From: Dicaeum eximium
Taxonomy: Eukaryota; Chordata; Aves; Passeriformes; Dicaeidae
Assembly: GCA_013396995.1 (NCBI GenBank)
Contig: VWZP01004509.1
Span: 186,636 to 250,635, forward strand
DNA length: 64,000 nucleotides
Direction: 5' to 3'
Shown here: one piece after another, positions 53,451 through 64,000 of the stretch
Layout of the letters: every line of letters starts with the position of its first letter
Position numbering within the stretch: position 1 is the first letter of the stretch
Notes under the pieces: model-generated
Databases searched by the model: none
Seen by the model: the letters and a program-made list of their open reading frames with translations, nothing else
What the model was told of the DNA's origin: nothing
Program-made: the position numbers and the translations under genes

Positions 53451-55198
53451 GTATCTGCATTTGTTGCTTTCCCATCCCACCCCTACAACTGCATGTGCTG
53501 AAAGCAGTAGCCTTTGTTAGAGTCAGTTGTTTGCTGAGATGAGCAAGTGCTGCTGCCAGTCTGCAACCCTCCTCCCTCACCATGGCTGATGAGGCAGAAG
53601 ACTTTGTATTTGGAATTCAGCTTAGGATTTGAGTGACCTAATATTGTCCCAGAATTCAACTAGATATAATTTGATTTTCTATGTTGTTGAGCCTGAAAGA
53701 TCTCTTTCTAATTAAATGTATCTTGGATTTAGTTTCATGCTCTTTGCACAAATATGTCCAGCATATCTTGTGCTATAGTTACTACACATGGACAAGTATT
53801 CATTTATATTTTACACTACATTTTGGTAACAAATAAACAATGCAATGAATCAAATTAATGGAGAGAAAATATTTACTGTTCCTTTCTGCAGTATTATGGC
53901 TCCACAAGGTTGCTGTACTGAAAAGCTGATTTAAAAAATGCAGTATTTTTCACTGGATAACAGCCATCTGCTGTCACTGGACATATAGACTGAAGTGGTA
54001 ACTGTAAGGAGTTTCATTTGCAAAAAATGTATCAGTTGTGCCTCTTAAGTGGCCTGAGTATTACAACTGACAAATTATTCACAGTAATTAAAAAAATATT
54101 AATGAAATCATGGAAGTAATATCAAACAGTCAACAGCAGCAACAGCAAAGTTTAAAAACATCTGAGGAATATTTGTGTTTTTCATTTTCTACTACTTATA
54201 ATTTTCAGCCAAAAGAGAGTTATAGACAGTTATTCCTGTAGGGATTCGCCATTTTAATAACTAAGTTTCCCAGAATTATGCGTCTATAAGTTTAAAAAAT
54301 CCATCTTTCTCATCAGTAATAGGGGTTTACTTTCATTAAACACTTATGTTCCTAATTATACACGAACCTATAATCTGCTTGAGTTGACACATCAACATTT
54401 TCTTCAGTGTGGCTTGAAAATGTGAAGGTAAGAATATTAAACTATTCCCATGGCAATTAAACATATTCAAGGAAAAGGCTTTTTGAAAAGTTTTGTCCTG
54501 ATATTTGGAAGTTTGGGACAGTCTCTCTGTAAAGCAGGAAAGCTGGGATGCCTGCAGTAGTCTGATGAGGTGTTAGATGAAGCACAAAGGCAGAGCAAGT
54601 CCATATGGAGTATTACTGCCTTATATATGCAAAAATTTGAAGTTTTAGTGTATCCTCTCCATCTGTTACATCTTTTACTCGTATGCTGTAGTCAGCAGCC
54701 GTATCACATCTGACCAGATGAAATAAAATATACTGTCAGAAAGTTCATTGGCAAACTTACAGCAAGAAGGAACTAGACTTGCTTGACTACAGGTTTCCAT
54801 GGAAACATGTCTTGTAAGAATTGTCTTTATTTAAGAGTTTTGGAGTTTTATTCATTGTGCTCACTCTACTCACTCACATACAGTCTGTGAGTGTGGTCTC
54901 AGCTACAGCATCTTGTCCTTAACCTGCTTCGTGCAAACCCTTTTTTTTAATACCTTTCTTCCTCAAAAAAGATAAAGGACAAGTAGACTGTAGACAGGTG
55001 CAAATTTATCACAAAGAAAAAGATGTATTATTTAGTGCCTTTATTCTTTTCATTAAGAAGAAATCAGAAACTCTTCCCTAACTAGAGAGGCTTAGTCAAG
55101 AGCCAGTCTATGGATTTCAAAGCCCTGAAGACACTTCAGCCTCCACATAATCAATGTAGCAGTGTCCATCAAACTGAAAAATAATTCTCCTTCTACAG

Positions 55199-55289
55199 TG
55201 TCCTAAAATATATTACAACCAGGAAAATGGAAAACATAAACATGCATGGAAGTCTGAAATATCATATGATGAACCCCCCAGCGCTGCCG
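55199..55289 (+). other. Exon-like segment bounded by good splice sites
   Basis: The acceptor TTCTCCTTCTACAG ends at 55198 and the donor CCG|GTAAGTTC follows 55289, close to the vertebrate consensus. The 91-base segment is open in the frame starting TGT CCT, giving 30 codons plus one base; the peptide begins CPKIYYNQENGKHKHAWK. It is joinable in frame to the exon-like segment at 55504-55655. The intervening 214 bases would be a short intron. I do not recognise the peptide. This is the best splice-site pair I noticed, but random occurrence cannot be excluded. Confidence 0.25.
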
Positions 55290-55503
55290 GTAAGTTCATC
55301 TGATTCAAGCTATTTTTTGAGAAAAAAACACCTAGAATAATAGCCCTCCACATCTGTCCATTCTCTCTCATTTTAAAGGGACTAAAAGGAAAAATAATTA
55401 CAGTGAAAATGTGCTGTGTTCAAAAATAATGGGTGATTGAACTTCTATCAATACAGCAGCAGGAGTAACAAATAGTTATTTTGGGATACCTTCTCTGTTT
55501 CAG

Positions 55504-55655
55504 AACCGAGAGAAGAGCTCTTCTTTAAAAAGCTTATGATAGTGTACAATGGTGTGGATTCAAAAAGTGTGAATGCTTCAGCTAAACTTCATAGACTGAC
55601 AGACCTGAGGACCTCAAGGGTCAATCTGATTATAAAGTTGGATCACTTCCCACAG
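55504..55655 (+). other. Exon-like segment following 55199-55289
   Basis: The acceptor ACCTTCTCTGTTTCAG ends at 55503. With the leftover base of the previous segment, the reading frame continues as E-PREELFFKKLMIVYNG and stays open. Splicing could occur at CCCACAG|GTCATT (after 55655); otherwise the frame reads on to TAA at 55770-55772. No domain is recognised. Confidence 0.22.
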
Positions 55656-58537
55656 GTCATTATATTTTACTCAACTGCCTCTGAACTGAATTCAGTAATT
55701 TGCATTTCAGCTAAAGTGTATCCTTCAAGAGTAGAATTCAATTTTCATCTAAAAAGAAGGAAAAATTATTAATTCCCTTTAAAAAAGAGAAAAAGAGACC
55801 TTGGTACATGAATCATAACAGTTTGAAGTTTCTTGATCAGTAATGTATTACTAGCCAACAGTGGGTCAGTGACCTGTATGAAATACAATAATGATCTCAA
55901 GGTGCATCACAAAATCTATCTTAGCTCCCATTAATTGGCATCCCTGTTGGCAGTTTTGGAAGAAATTGAAAGAACTGATTGAGCACTGAAAATTAGCCAC
56001 TCTCTCATTCCCACAAGGTACTCTTTTCAGCTTAAAATTGAAGGTGTTTTGGAAGACACATAAAAATGTGCAGAACTAGTGGCTCTGTAGTATCTGTTAT
56101 CTTGGAAAATACAGAACTGTTTTCAGAATTCTTGTTGAACCAATTCTGTGAGTGTCACAGCTATTTATATTAATAAATGGGAAAAATCCAGAAAGTATGG
56201 AATAAACTGATTAGTTATACAAACATACAGGCACAACTTGGTTGTACCTCCATGGTTGGATATTAGAAATGGTAGGACAATTTTTTGTTTCTTCACATCT
56301 TCCCTAAGATATAGTGTATTTAAAACAAATTCTTCACCTACTGTTCTTATGACTTTAGGGAATACTAAACAAGCATGCCAGACTTTTTATTGATTGTTGT
56401 CAACTCCACTTAGTACTTCGTTATATTAGTGTACATTATTTTGTTATTTTATTATTGCTGCGAGTCATATACACATCATTATGTTTTAGGGTAGAGGCTC
56501 ATCCTTATGCTGATTATTCAGAATGATGTGTTGATAGCTTTAATGGGCCAATAATCCAGTAATGAAGGCTCTGTAATGGAATTCAGTGCTGTTGTGAAAT
56601 TCTTCAGTACTCCATAGTGATATGATTTGCAGAGCTGTAAAGCTGTGCAAGTAGAATAATATGTTAATATAATTTTCTATAGGTTTGCAGGATTGCTACC
56701 TATGTGTTTGTATAGAATAGTGGTTTTCACAAGTGAGATATTTCCTTGAGCTACTGAGGGCATTTTTGATAATATTGCAATTTGTCTATTATTTTACTAT
56801 TTTTCTGCTATTGGACATTTAGAAAACCTGATTGTTTAAGATAATAATTATAGGAAGTAAATATGACATTCTGTGATGAAAATAATTTGTTATACTTTGC
56901 AAAACTTTTATGAAATGGACATTCCTAGTACCTTTATGGAAATGAGAACAAATAAAATGAAATGATAAAAAATTAACATACCCTTTACTACATTAAATGT
57001 TTGGTAAATGGTCAGAATAGGTTAGATGTAGTGTATATAAATTGTCATAGGTAATGAGGCCTCTTTGTTCAAGGTGTACCCCCTGGCAGTACTACATGGA
57101 CATTTGGACATGTAACCCTGAAGAAAACCTGACATAGTCTAGTGCTCAAATATGAGATTCAGTTTTTCACAAGTCTTTTTCACTATTTCATAACTTTCTT
57201 TGTTCGGAAAGAAGTTGAGTGGTATTGTTTAGAGACTGCAAGTTTAATGCATCACCTGTAATCATTTTTAACTAAGAACTCATCAGCTGTTTTTAAAGCA
57301 TAGATGATTCAGGTTGTACTGCCTTCACTGGGTACTAAATTTCAAAACCTGGATTTACTGTTGGGAAGCTGAGATAAAACCTAAATATAAGGTGATAAGA
57401 AGTGATAGTCATTATATTCTCTTAGTGTAGTAAATTATAGACAGTCAGAATCAATCAGGTAACATGAGAAACTTCATAGAGGTCACTATTAAAATCAATT
57501 AGGGTGAATACTACAAAAATAATACTGTAAAAATAATATGCACTCAGAGAAAGGATGTTGCTTTTGTGATAAACTGTGGTATGAATATACCACACACCAT
57601 AGATTTAAAAAAACCCCAAATCTCTAAGACTTGAAGGTATAATTAGAAAAGCATTCAAAATATTCCAGAAACTGGTCCCTAGAGAACAGAGAAAGACAGC
57701 AAAGGTATTCCTGTGTGAATGAGCACTATCTGTGTAAAAGTGGAAAAGTCTTTGTGTCTCTAGGAAGGGTTTCTTTTTGTTTTTTTTCTTTCTTCATGTG
57801 CATCAAGTAGAAATATCTCTAATGCAGAACCTGCACCTCGTACTCCCACACATCTTTGTACAAGTTGCCCAATCTGATCATGCAGATTCTAATATAAGGC
57901 ATGTGTCCTGAAATTAATTCAAAAGGCAGCCAGCCTGACAGTTTTAGGAAGCTCTGTGGTTGGTGGAATGTAGGGTATTTTCATGAAACTTGACTAAACA
58001 AGAACTTAATTCCAACTACTCTATTATCACTTATTTTGTATGCCACTACTGATTTAGAAAGCCTTATCTGTAAAAGAAGTTTCTTTTTTTTCTTGCTAAT
58101 TTTAGTGAATTTATGGTTGCCTTGTGCTGTATTGATTATAAAACACAACAAAATAAACAATTTTTTTAAGAAATTGTGAGTAATCAATGGGTAAAAGACA
58201 AGCCTTCACTGAATGAGCACACATTTCCTTAGTAAAGGGCCAGAAAAAAACCCCTGAGTTTCTATTTGTTTAATCTATAATTCACTTTGATGAAGCATTG
58301 TACCAGAATACTCTGACTTGATCTCTTGGATACTGTAAGGAAATTTCTGTATTTAAGTGATTTAAAGTGATCAATCAATAATCTCTGTTGTTCAGTCTGT
58401 CAGAACAGAAGGGAATTCTAAGAGTGTTCAATATATACTATCCATCTGACACCAAAATAAAGAAGATAGATGTTTGTACTTCAAGTTCAAAGAATCACTT
58501 TTTGTATATCTGTGTGGGTACTTTTAAATGTAATTTT
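55656..58537. other. Unique AT-rich non-coding DNA
   Basis: No gene or repeat family is recognised. The stretch from about 56.39 to 56.86 kb has an irregular, non-repetitive, TAAT-rich texture like many conserved non-coding elements, but conservation cannot be tested here. Confidence 0.5.
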
Positions 58538-58699
58538 TTGGGCACTGGAACAGGCTCCCCAGGGAAGTGGTCATAGGACCAATGGAGTTCAAGAAATGTT
58601 TGGAGAACACTCTCATGCATACAGAGAGATTCTTGAAGTTGTCCTCAGGCTTGGATGATCCTTGGGTCCCTTCCAACTCTGGATATTGTATGATTCTGT
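58538..58699 (+). mobile_element. CR1 LINE 3' end, forward strand
   Basis: The sequence starts with GGCACTGGAACAGGCTCCCC, then AGGGAAGTGGTC, which is the conserved CR1 segment near the 3' end of ORF2. It runs through the 3' UTR hallmark GATCCTTGGGTCCCTTCCAA and ends in ATGATTCTGTC, the remains of the terminal octamer repeats. It is 5'-truncated to about 160 bases and does not code for protein. Confidence 0.92.
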
Positions 58700-59024
58700 C
58701 AATTGAACTTCTCTATATTCATTAACTTTCAGAAAGGTGATACAGAATGGGTACTGGACTAGAAATGGGAACGATTTCTTTTTTTTCTCTAGGTACTGGT
58801 CCCCATGTATAGACTTTTCAGACAGACACCAAAGTACTAAGACCTAGAAACTCTGCCAGTAAATACTTATATCAGCTGACATGACTTCCATAGCTAATAA
58901 AGATACTTCTGAAACCTGGTCCAAATTGGCTACAGATCTTCAATATTAGGATGTTATATTAACTTCATGCAGCTGTCATTACCTTGTGATATCAGGTAGT
59001 TAGATGATTTTTATTCTCACTCCA
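58700..59024. other. Unique non-coding DNA between CR1 and LTR
   Basis: Nothing recognised. Confidence 0.5.
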
Positions 59025-59575
59025 TGTCATGGTTTAACTCCAGTCCTCACACAGCTCCTCATGCAATATCCTCAGATGGGATAGGGGAGAGAATTGGAAA
59101 GGTAAAAGTGAGAAACCCCATGGGTTGATACAAAGGCAGTTTAATATGTAAAGTAAAAGCTGCACATGCAAGCAAAACAATGCAAGGAATTCATTCACCC
59201 CTTCTCACGGGCAGGCAGGTGTTCAGTCATCTCCAACACAGCAGGTTCCATTACCTTTAATGGTGACTTGGGAGGACATCCCTCCAAATGTCCCTTCTTC
59301 CTCCTTTTCCCCTCCGTTTTATATGCTGAGCACAATGCCATATGTTGGGGAATATCCCTTTGGGCAGTGGGGGTTGGCTGTCCTGGCTCTGTCACCTCAC
59401 TGCTCTTTGTGCACTCCCAGACTCCTCTGTGGCAAGCTGGGGTGAGGGCTTGTGCAAGAGCTGTTCAAGAGTGATGGAAACATCCCTGTGTTATTCACCT
59501 TGTTTTCTGCACAATCCAAAGCTTTGTACCTACTGTGATAAAAATTAACTCTATCTCAGTCAAAACCAGAACTCA
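59025..59575 (-). mobile_element. Solo ERVL-like LTR, reverse strand
   Basis: On the plus strand it begins TGTCATGGTTTAACTCCAGT and ends near CAAAACCAGAACTCA. This matches the antisense of a widespread avian ERVL LTR that starts CTGGTTTTGGCTGGGATAGAG in sense. Internal landmarks include GGGATAGGGGAGAGAATTGG, GGGTTGATACAAAGGCAGTT, then TAATATG (around the polyadenylation region in sense), AAGGAATTCATTCACCCCTT, GGCAGGCAGGTGTTCAGTCA, and TTTATATGCTGAGCACAATG (TATA region in sense: CATATAAA). No internal viral genes flank it. A possible imperfect target duplication is ACTCCA (59019-59024) versus ACTCA (59571-59575), which would put the end near 59570. Four forward open frames and one reverse frame inside it are incidental. 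Confidence 0.88.
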
Positions 59576-59976
59576 TCACCATAAGGATTGAATTCTACAG
59601 GAAGATTGCAAGCCCTTAGCAGAATGCAGCTGCAAATGCAAAATTTTTTTCTTTTTCCTTGTTGCCAAGTATTTCAGCCATTTTGTTAATGTTTTGCAGA
59701 AATTTCAATCATTTGTATTATTCCTGGACTTGGTGATGCATAAGGTTGTCCTTTTTCTTCTAACTGATGATGTATTGCACCCATTCTTCACCTTCACAAA
59801 TAGAGTATCCATGGGTCTGGGAGACAAGCAAGTACAACTTTCACAGCTTTTCTAGATATTTCCTAAAAGACATGACAAAACATTTAACTGCTCCATTGGC
59901 TATTGGGACATTAGAGAAAAACTAGACATGCCAAACACACTTCTTAGTCTATTGTCTGAAACAATGAATGACCCCC
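59576..59976. other. Unique non-coding DNA
   Basis: No polypurine tract or pol-like frame abuts the LTR, supporting its solo status. On the minus strand, short open stretches near 59750-59860 look mildly coding-like but are broken by stops in each frame. Confidence 0.45.
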
Positions 59977-60247
59977 TCAATTAAAATAGGTAGAAAACAC
60001 TTCCAGCCTTGAAGTAATCATAAACAGTGCTGGTGTGCTACTCAGCTTGTCTGTGCACTGTACAAAAGCCTCAGGTAGTGTGCCAGAGATGTAAACTTGT
60101 ACAGTACAGGGCAGGGTGAGGGTGAAGCTGTTGGAAAGGACAGTCTCATTCAGATGCAGCTCACACTGTGTTGTGCAAGAATGCATCAGAGTCTTTATGA
60201 CTTCCTGGGGTTGTAAATTTTCATCTTGCTGACAACAGGAGTAATTC
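59977..60247 (-). other. Reverse-strand open segment with acceptor-like start, unrecognised
   Basis: Reading on the minus strand, an acceptor-like TTTTATTCTGCACACAG precedes base 60247. The frame is then open for 89 codons to TGA at 59979-59977. The product has an even amino acid mix with several Cys and Leu, for example LMHSCTTQCELHLNETVL and PCTVQVYISGTLPEAFVQC, and the DNA is less AT-rich than its neighbours. An ATG occurs 20 codons in, at 60186. I know no matching family. It may be a diverged terminal exon, a pseudogene fragment or chance. Confidence 0.22.
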
Positions 60248-61035
60248 CTGTGTGCAGAATAAAATCTTCTATTTTTATGAACTATGCTTCCTTATTTCTG
60301 TCAAAGATCATAGTTGGTGTTATCACTAATAATTATAGTTATGTTTTTGCAGAAAACATAGAATATTTTGTGAATTAACATGTTACTGTGGAGGACAGAG
60401 AAGTAATGTCATTTCCTTGGGTCTGAAAGTTGTATATTCCACCTTATCCTTTGTATTAATTGTGATGTTTTAAAAACCTTTTGGTGCTATTCAGGGGTCC
60501 ACATTGAAGTTTCTGAAAAGGGGTTCAGGGGTCTCTTGTGAAATATTATATAAGCTCTCCACTTCACTAAAAGTACAAAAATTAAATGAATGCTTTAATT
60601 AATAAACAAACTCTATAGATACCAGGCTATGGTGAATTTGTCAGAGATGTCTCTGCTTGTGCTATAACTGTGGTTTAAAAATAGTTACATGCACACATTG
60701 GGTAAGAAGAAGATGAAAAAGTGAGAAAGTGAGAAAAAGTTAATATACTCTAGGTGACGTGCCACAAAACAAAATAAAAAGATAGATCAGGATGGCTTTG
60801 TAAGCAGTGGCTCAAGCAGAGCTAAAAAAAGCCTTTTTTCTCCTTTAGAGACTGAAAATTGCATATGCTCGCTCAGTTGTTGGGATTGTTTTTTATATCA
60901 GAGAATATATCAAAGCCTCTGTATCAGCTCAAACTTCCCTTGAATTTCATAATCCACTTTAAATCTTGATTTTTAAAACTGCTTTCCTTGGACAAAAAAA
61001 GAAGAATCATCAGTTGGGGCAGGTCTTACAAATGG
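60248..61035. other. Unique AT-rich non-coding DNA
   Basis: Nothing recognised apart from short purine-rich runs near 60705-60740. Confidence 0.5.
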
Positions 61036-61527
61036 CCAACAAGGCAGGTATCCTGGTGGGAGTCTATGTTTGACCACCCGACCAGGGCAAAGAGACAGCT
61101 GAAATATTTCATAACAGCTGGGAGAAGTCTCAGAGTCACTGGCCCTTGGGTGGGGGGGGGACTTCAGCTGACCAGATGTCTGCTGGAAATACAACACAGC
61201 AGAGGACACAGCCTAGGAAGGTTCCTGGAGTGTGTGGCTGACTAGGGAAGGAACCCACTGGACTTGGTGTTTGTGTACACCAAAGGACTGGCGAGGGATG
61301 TGGTGTTTGGAGACCTCTTGGCAGTTATGGAACTAAGGAGGTGCTCAGCAGAACCTTGGAATTCCTGAGGGCAGACTTTGGCATGCTTAGGAGCCTGTTG
61401 ACAGAGTCCCTTGGGGGGCAGTCAGGAAGGGCAAAATCACTTCATGACTGGCAAATGTCCAGGGGTCCCTGACCTTCTTCAAGGAGAAGATCTTGAAGGT
61501 ACAGAACCAGGTTGTTCCCACGTGTTG
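61036..61527 (+). pseudogene. Internal fragment of CR1 ORF2 (endonuclease-RT polyprotein), broken
   Basis: CR1 ORF2 encodes an AP-like endonuclease followed by a reverse transcriptase used for target-primed retrotransposition. The plus strand here carries its late endonuclease part and the linker toward the RT: GGTGGGAGTCTATGTTTGAC with CACCCGACC (61054-61082), GACTTCAGCTGACCAGATGT then CTGCTGGAAATACAACACAG (61160-61199), GGTTCCTGGAGTGTGTGGCT (61219-61238), and GAGAAGATCTTGAAGGTACA near 61483. A G9 run at 61152-61160 and several other indels break the frame; the longest intact piece is inside an 85-codon frame at 60988-61245. Both the 5' and 3' parts of the LINE are missing. It is orientated like the CR1 3' ends on either side but need not come from the same insertion. 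Confidence 0.88.
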
Positions 61528-62475
61528 AACTGATAAAATTCCATTCAGTTCTGTTAGGTAGATTTCTGTTATTAGTAGGGAAAAAAGCATTGCTGCTTAT
61601 ATAAGGAACATGATGGCTGCCCATAAAGAAAGGTTCCATCCATCACAAAGACATTGAGTAAGAATATCAATGAATTGTAAATATTCCTCAAAGTGTAAAA
61701 GATACTAATTATATGATGCTATACTTTTCCCACACAGAATATGAAAGCCTTGCAGTGAGATATTTCAATCTGTGTTATCACAAAATCACTTGAAATTAAC
61801 TTTTTTTCTTGAATTAGAGCTTAACATATTAGAATTTAAACATTTTATTGACCTCACATATAGATTCACAAAAAGTTACAGTGTCAAATAAATATTATGG
61901 GGATTTTTTTTTAAGAAGAATAAAGCTGAAAATATTGATATTTCTGTATTTATGGAGAAAATTATCTGGAGTATATAACTGTATCCTTTTGAGATTTCAA
62001 AGCTCAGAAATGCTTCATCTAACTTATTACTCTCGTGCACATCTCATTCTTTCATATTTACCAGTTTGTAGATAAGCTTATTCCTCTCCTACATTTGCCA
62101 TGATATTTCCTACTTTGAAGAAACAGAATTGAGGTCAGTTCTTTCACATAGGATTTATAGTTTATACTTCTGGTTTTAGCAATGCTTCCAGCATTTTCTG
62201 TTCTGACAAAAATCTTTTGTACCCCAGGAGAAGAGAGGTATGTTTCATGCTCTGATTCTTAGAGTACTCATTCCACAAATAAACAGCAGTTTTTCCTGTC
62301 AATTGCTTCTTGAAATTGGTTAAATATACCTCTCTGTAGGCAACTAATCTATGCATTTGTAAAAGAAAAAAAATCAAGCATAATATCTATTTGAACATTG
62401 TACTTTTTTTTTTCATAGAAGTGGTTCTGCCGGCACTGTTTATGTATTTCACGTGTCTAGTTATGAGTTTGCAGG
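61528..62475. other. Unique AT-rich non-coding DNA between two CR1 pieces
   Basis: Nothing recognised. The roughly 950 bases are not CR1-like, so the ORF2 fragment and the following 3' end are more likely two insertions, or one heavily rearranged element. Confidence 0.5.
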
Positions 62476-62675
62476 ATTTTCTCACTGAAAGGGTGAAGCA
62501 CTGGAATGGGCTGGAAGCCCAGGAGGATGATGGGGTCACCATTCCTGGATGTGTTCAAGAAATGACTGGACATGGCACTGAGTGCTTTGGTTTAGTAGAC
62601 ATGGTGGTGTTCAGTCAAAGGTTGGACTCGACCTTGGAAGTCTTTTCCAACCTCAAAGATTCAATGACTCTATGA
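62476..62675 (+). mobile_element. CR1 LINE 3' end, forward strand
   Basis: It starts TTTTCTCACTGAAAGGGTGA then AGCACTGGAATGGGCTGG, the conserved CR1 segment just upstream of the 3' UTR. It proceeds through GACATGGCACTGAGTGCTTT and GGTTGGACTCGACCTTGGAA then GTCTTTTCCAACCT. It ends GATTCAATGACTCTATGA, the worn terminal octamers. The GGCACTGAGTGC...GTTGGACTCGA signature marks a CR1 subfamily different from that at 58.5 kb. It is non-coding and 5'-truncated to 200 bases. Confidence 0.92.
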
Positions 62676-64000
62676 GAACTATAATAATATAATACTGTGT
62701 TTCTGCATTATTCATATTTTTGTCTCTGCCCGTGTAAAGGTAAATACCTTCTGTGAAACACTGGCCATTTTCTAAAGCACCTCCCTTCCTGTGTTTGGAT
62801 ATAGTAACATATATGAACCTGAACCTGAAGTAAAATAACTTCATAAAAGTATTTAAAGCAGTCAAACATAATGAAATCATTTCATTAGTTCAAAATACAA
62901 CCTCTATTGCTTGTGAGGAAGCAAAATCTTGAATCAACAGTTATTCACCCCTGAGATAGTATCCAAGTAAAGTTTTTAATGTTTGCACAGATTTATGCCT
63001 TAATTGGTAAAGGTAGGTAATAGTCAGAATTTTGTAAGGTAAGTAATAGAGACAGGTAATAGAGTCAGTTTTCCTTTGGCTTCCTTTATGACATTGGACA
63101 AATAAATCATCTGTTTTTGGCAAGAAGGTGTTGTATAATATCCTTTCCAGATGAAATACTGTTTTCAATTTGAGATTAGGAAAGGGAACAGTAAAAGTCT
63201 TAAGGAAATTTGAAAAATGCCCCTATCAGATATTAATTACAGTTAAGACAAGTTCACAGAAAACAATTTCAGAAATATTTTGGTGAGCACACATTGCTCA
63301 TAATAAATAGATTTTTATTATTTGTTAATCTATATGTTTCATTTATGCTTTGGATTTAATTCTGTTCAAAAATTGTATTATTTAATTGCTTAAAACAGAG
63401 CCATCATTTTCAAGGTACTGAAGCAAAAAAAACTATCTAACCCTGACGTCTTCAAATGGAGACTTAATTAATTTACATGGCGTTGTATTTCCAAACTACA
63501 CAGTCATCATTCAAAGATCACTTTCATTATGTATTAAATAAGACCATGGTTTTAAAACTAGAGATGAGGACTTTTAGCAGGTGCTGATGAAGACAATAAA
63601 AGACCTGGTGGCACACATAATGATTGTAGCATCTAAACTGTGTCCTTTCCTCTTCCTCAACTTCTTGCATAAAGAGAAATTTAGTCTCTCCACTTGGATT
63701 ACTGGGCCAAAACAGTTTTATCTTCTCTAAAATGAAGTAGTTTTTAAAAATGAAACCTCATCTTAAATACAAAAGGTAACCCCAGACAGAATGGACAGAA
63801 ACAAAGACTCTTTCTATGCCCACTAGGTCAAGTGTCAAGATTTATTACCAAGAAAATAAGAAAAGGGAGCAAGAAGGAAAAATCTATTGTGCAGCAAGAG
63901 AAAAGTCAATGTACAGCAGCTTTCACCCCACTACAGGGCAGGGATGTGGCTAGGTACAAACTCAGACCCAAGAACTACCACAAAGTGTTGTAACCACTTG
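62676..64000. other. Unique AT-rich non-coding DNA to the window end
   Basis: No gene is seen. Several degenerate GGTAATAG units occur near 63015-63062. The last 200 bases are somewhat less AT-rich and could be the edge of a further repeat cut by the window, but I could not assign them. Confidence 0.5.

Noticed and set aside
59166..59548. Several forward frames of 61-102 codons
   Set aside because: All lie inside the reverse-strand solo LTR.
62391..62675. 94-codon forward frame ending at a CR1 terminus
   Set aside because: Its second half is the non-coding CR1 3' end and its start is unique AT-rich DNA.
1..64000. CRISPR array, operon, phage or bacterial defence system
   Set aside because: No regularly spaced repeats with unique spacers, no ribosome-binding-site/ORF organisation, and repeats are clearly of avian genome type.

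Overview
This looks like a gene-poor stretch of a bird nuclear genome, either intergenic or inside a very large intron. The evidence is its repeats. There are several fragments of CR1 LINEs in both orientations, including young 3' ends and very degraded sauropsid-type copies. There are also three solo LTRs that read like avian ERVL-class elements. The DNA is AT-rich, contains short assembly gaps (one run of 68 N and two single N) and has no bacterial-style gene organisation. The species cannot be named from this window; a neoavian or passerine bird is a reasonable guess only.

Layout. 1-7.2 kb is AT-rich unique sequence with a gap between two different satellites (945-1068) and a small GC-rich patch near 4.7 kb. 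A forward ERVL-like LTR lies at about 7.26-7.76 kb. At 12.68-12.79 kb there is an uninterrupted (AAAAGG)n tract. A GC-richer patch and a reverse-strand CR1 3' end occupy 15.3-15.9 kb. From 16 to 39.5 kb the sequence is mostly unique and AT-rich, with a 25-bp tandem duplication plus (ATTA)n at 24.0 kb and a degraded forward CR1 at 31.8 kb. A GT-rich satellite lies at 39.54 kb. Two old reverse-strand CR1/L3-like remnants lie at 40.3-41.3 and 45.8-46.5 kb. A solo LTR with a perfect 5-bp target duplication is at 51.6-52.1 kb. A cluster of splice-site-bounded, exon-like segments lies at 52.4-55.7 kb. The last 6 kb is repeat-dense: CR1, a reverse LTR, a CR1 ORF2 fragment and another CR1 3' end.

No complete protein-coding gene is supported. 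The longest stop-free frames (up to about 136 codons) fall on repeats, on gap sequence or in low-complexity DNA, or have no recognisable domain. Five exon-like segments are listed at low confidence, together with one reverse-strand open stretch; none resembles a family I recognise. I found no CRISPR array, tRNA, rRNA, operon or bacterial or phage system, and I do not see an undescribed biological system here. The most testable leads are the exon-like cluster, the single exon-like segment at 19.5 kb, the reverse-strand open segment at 60.0-60.2 kb, and the mutable repeats.
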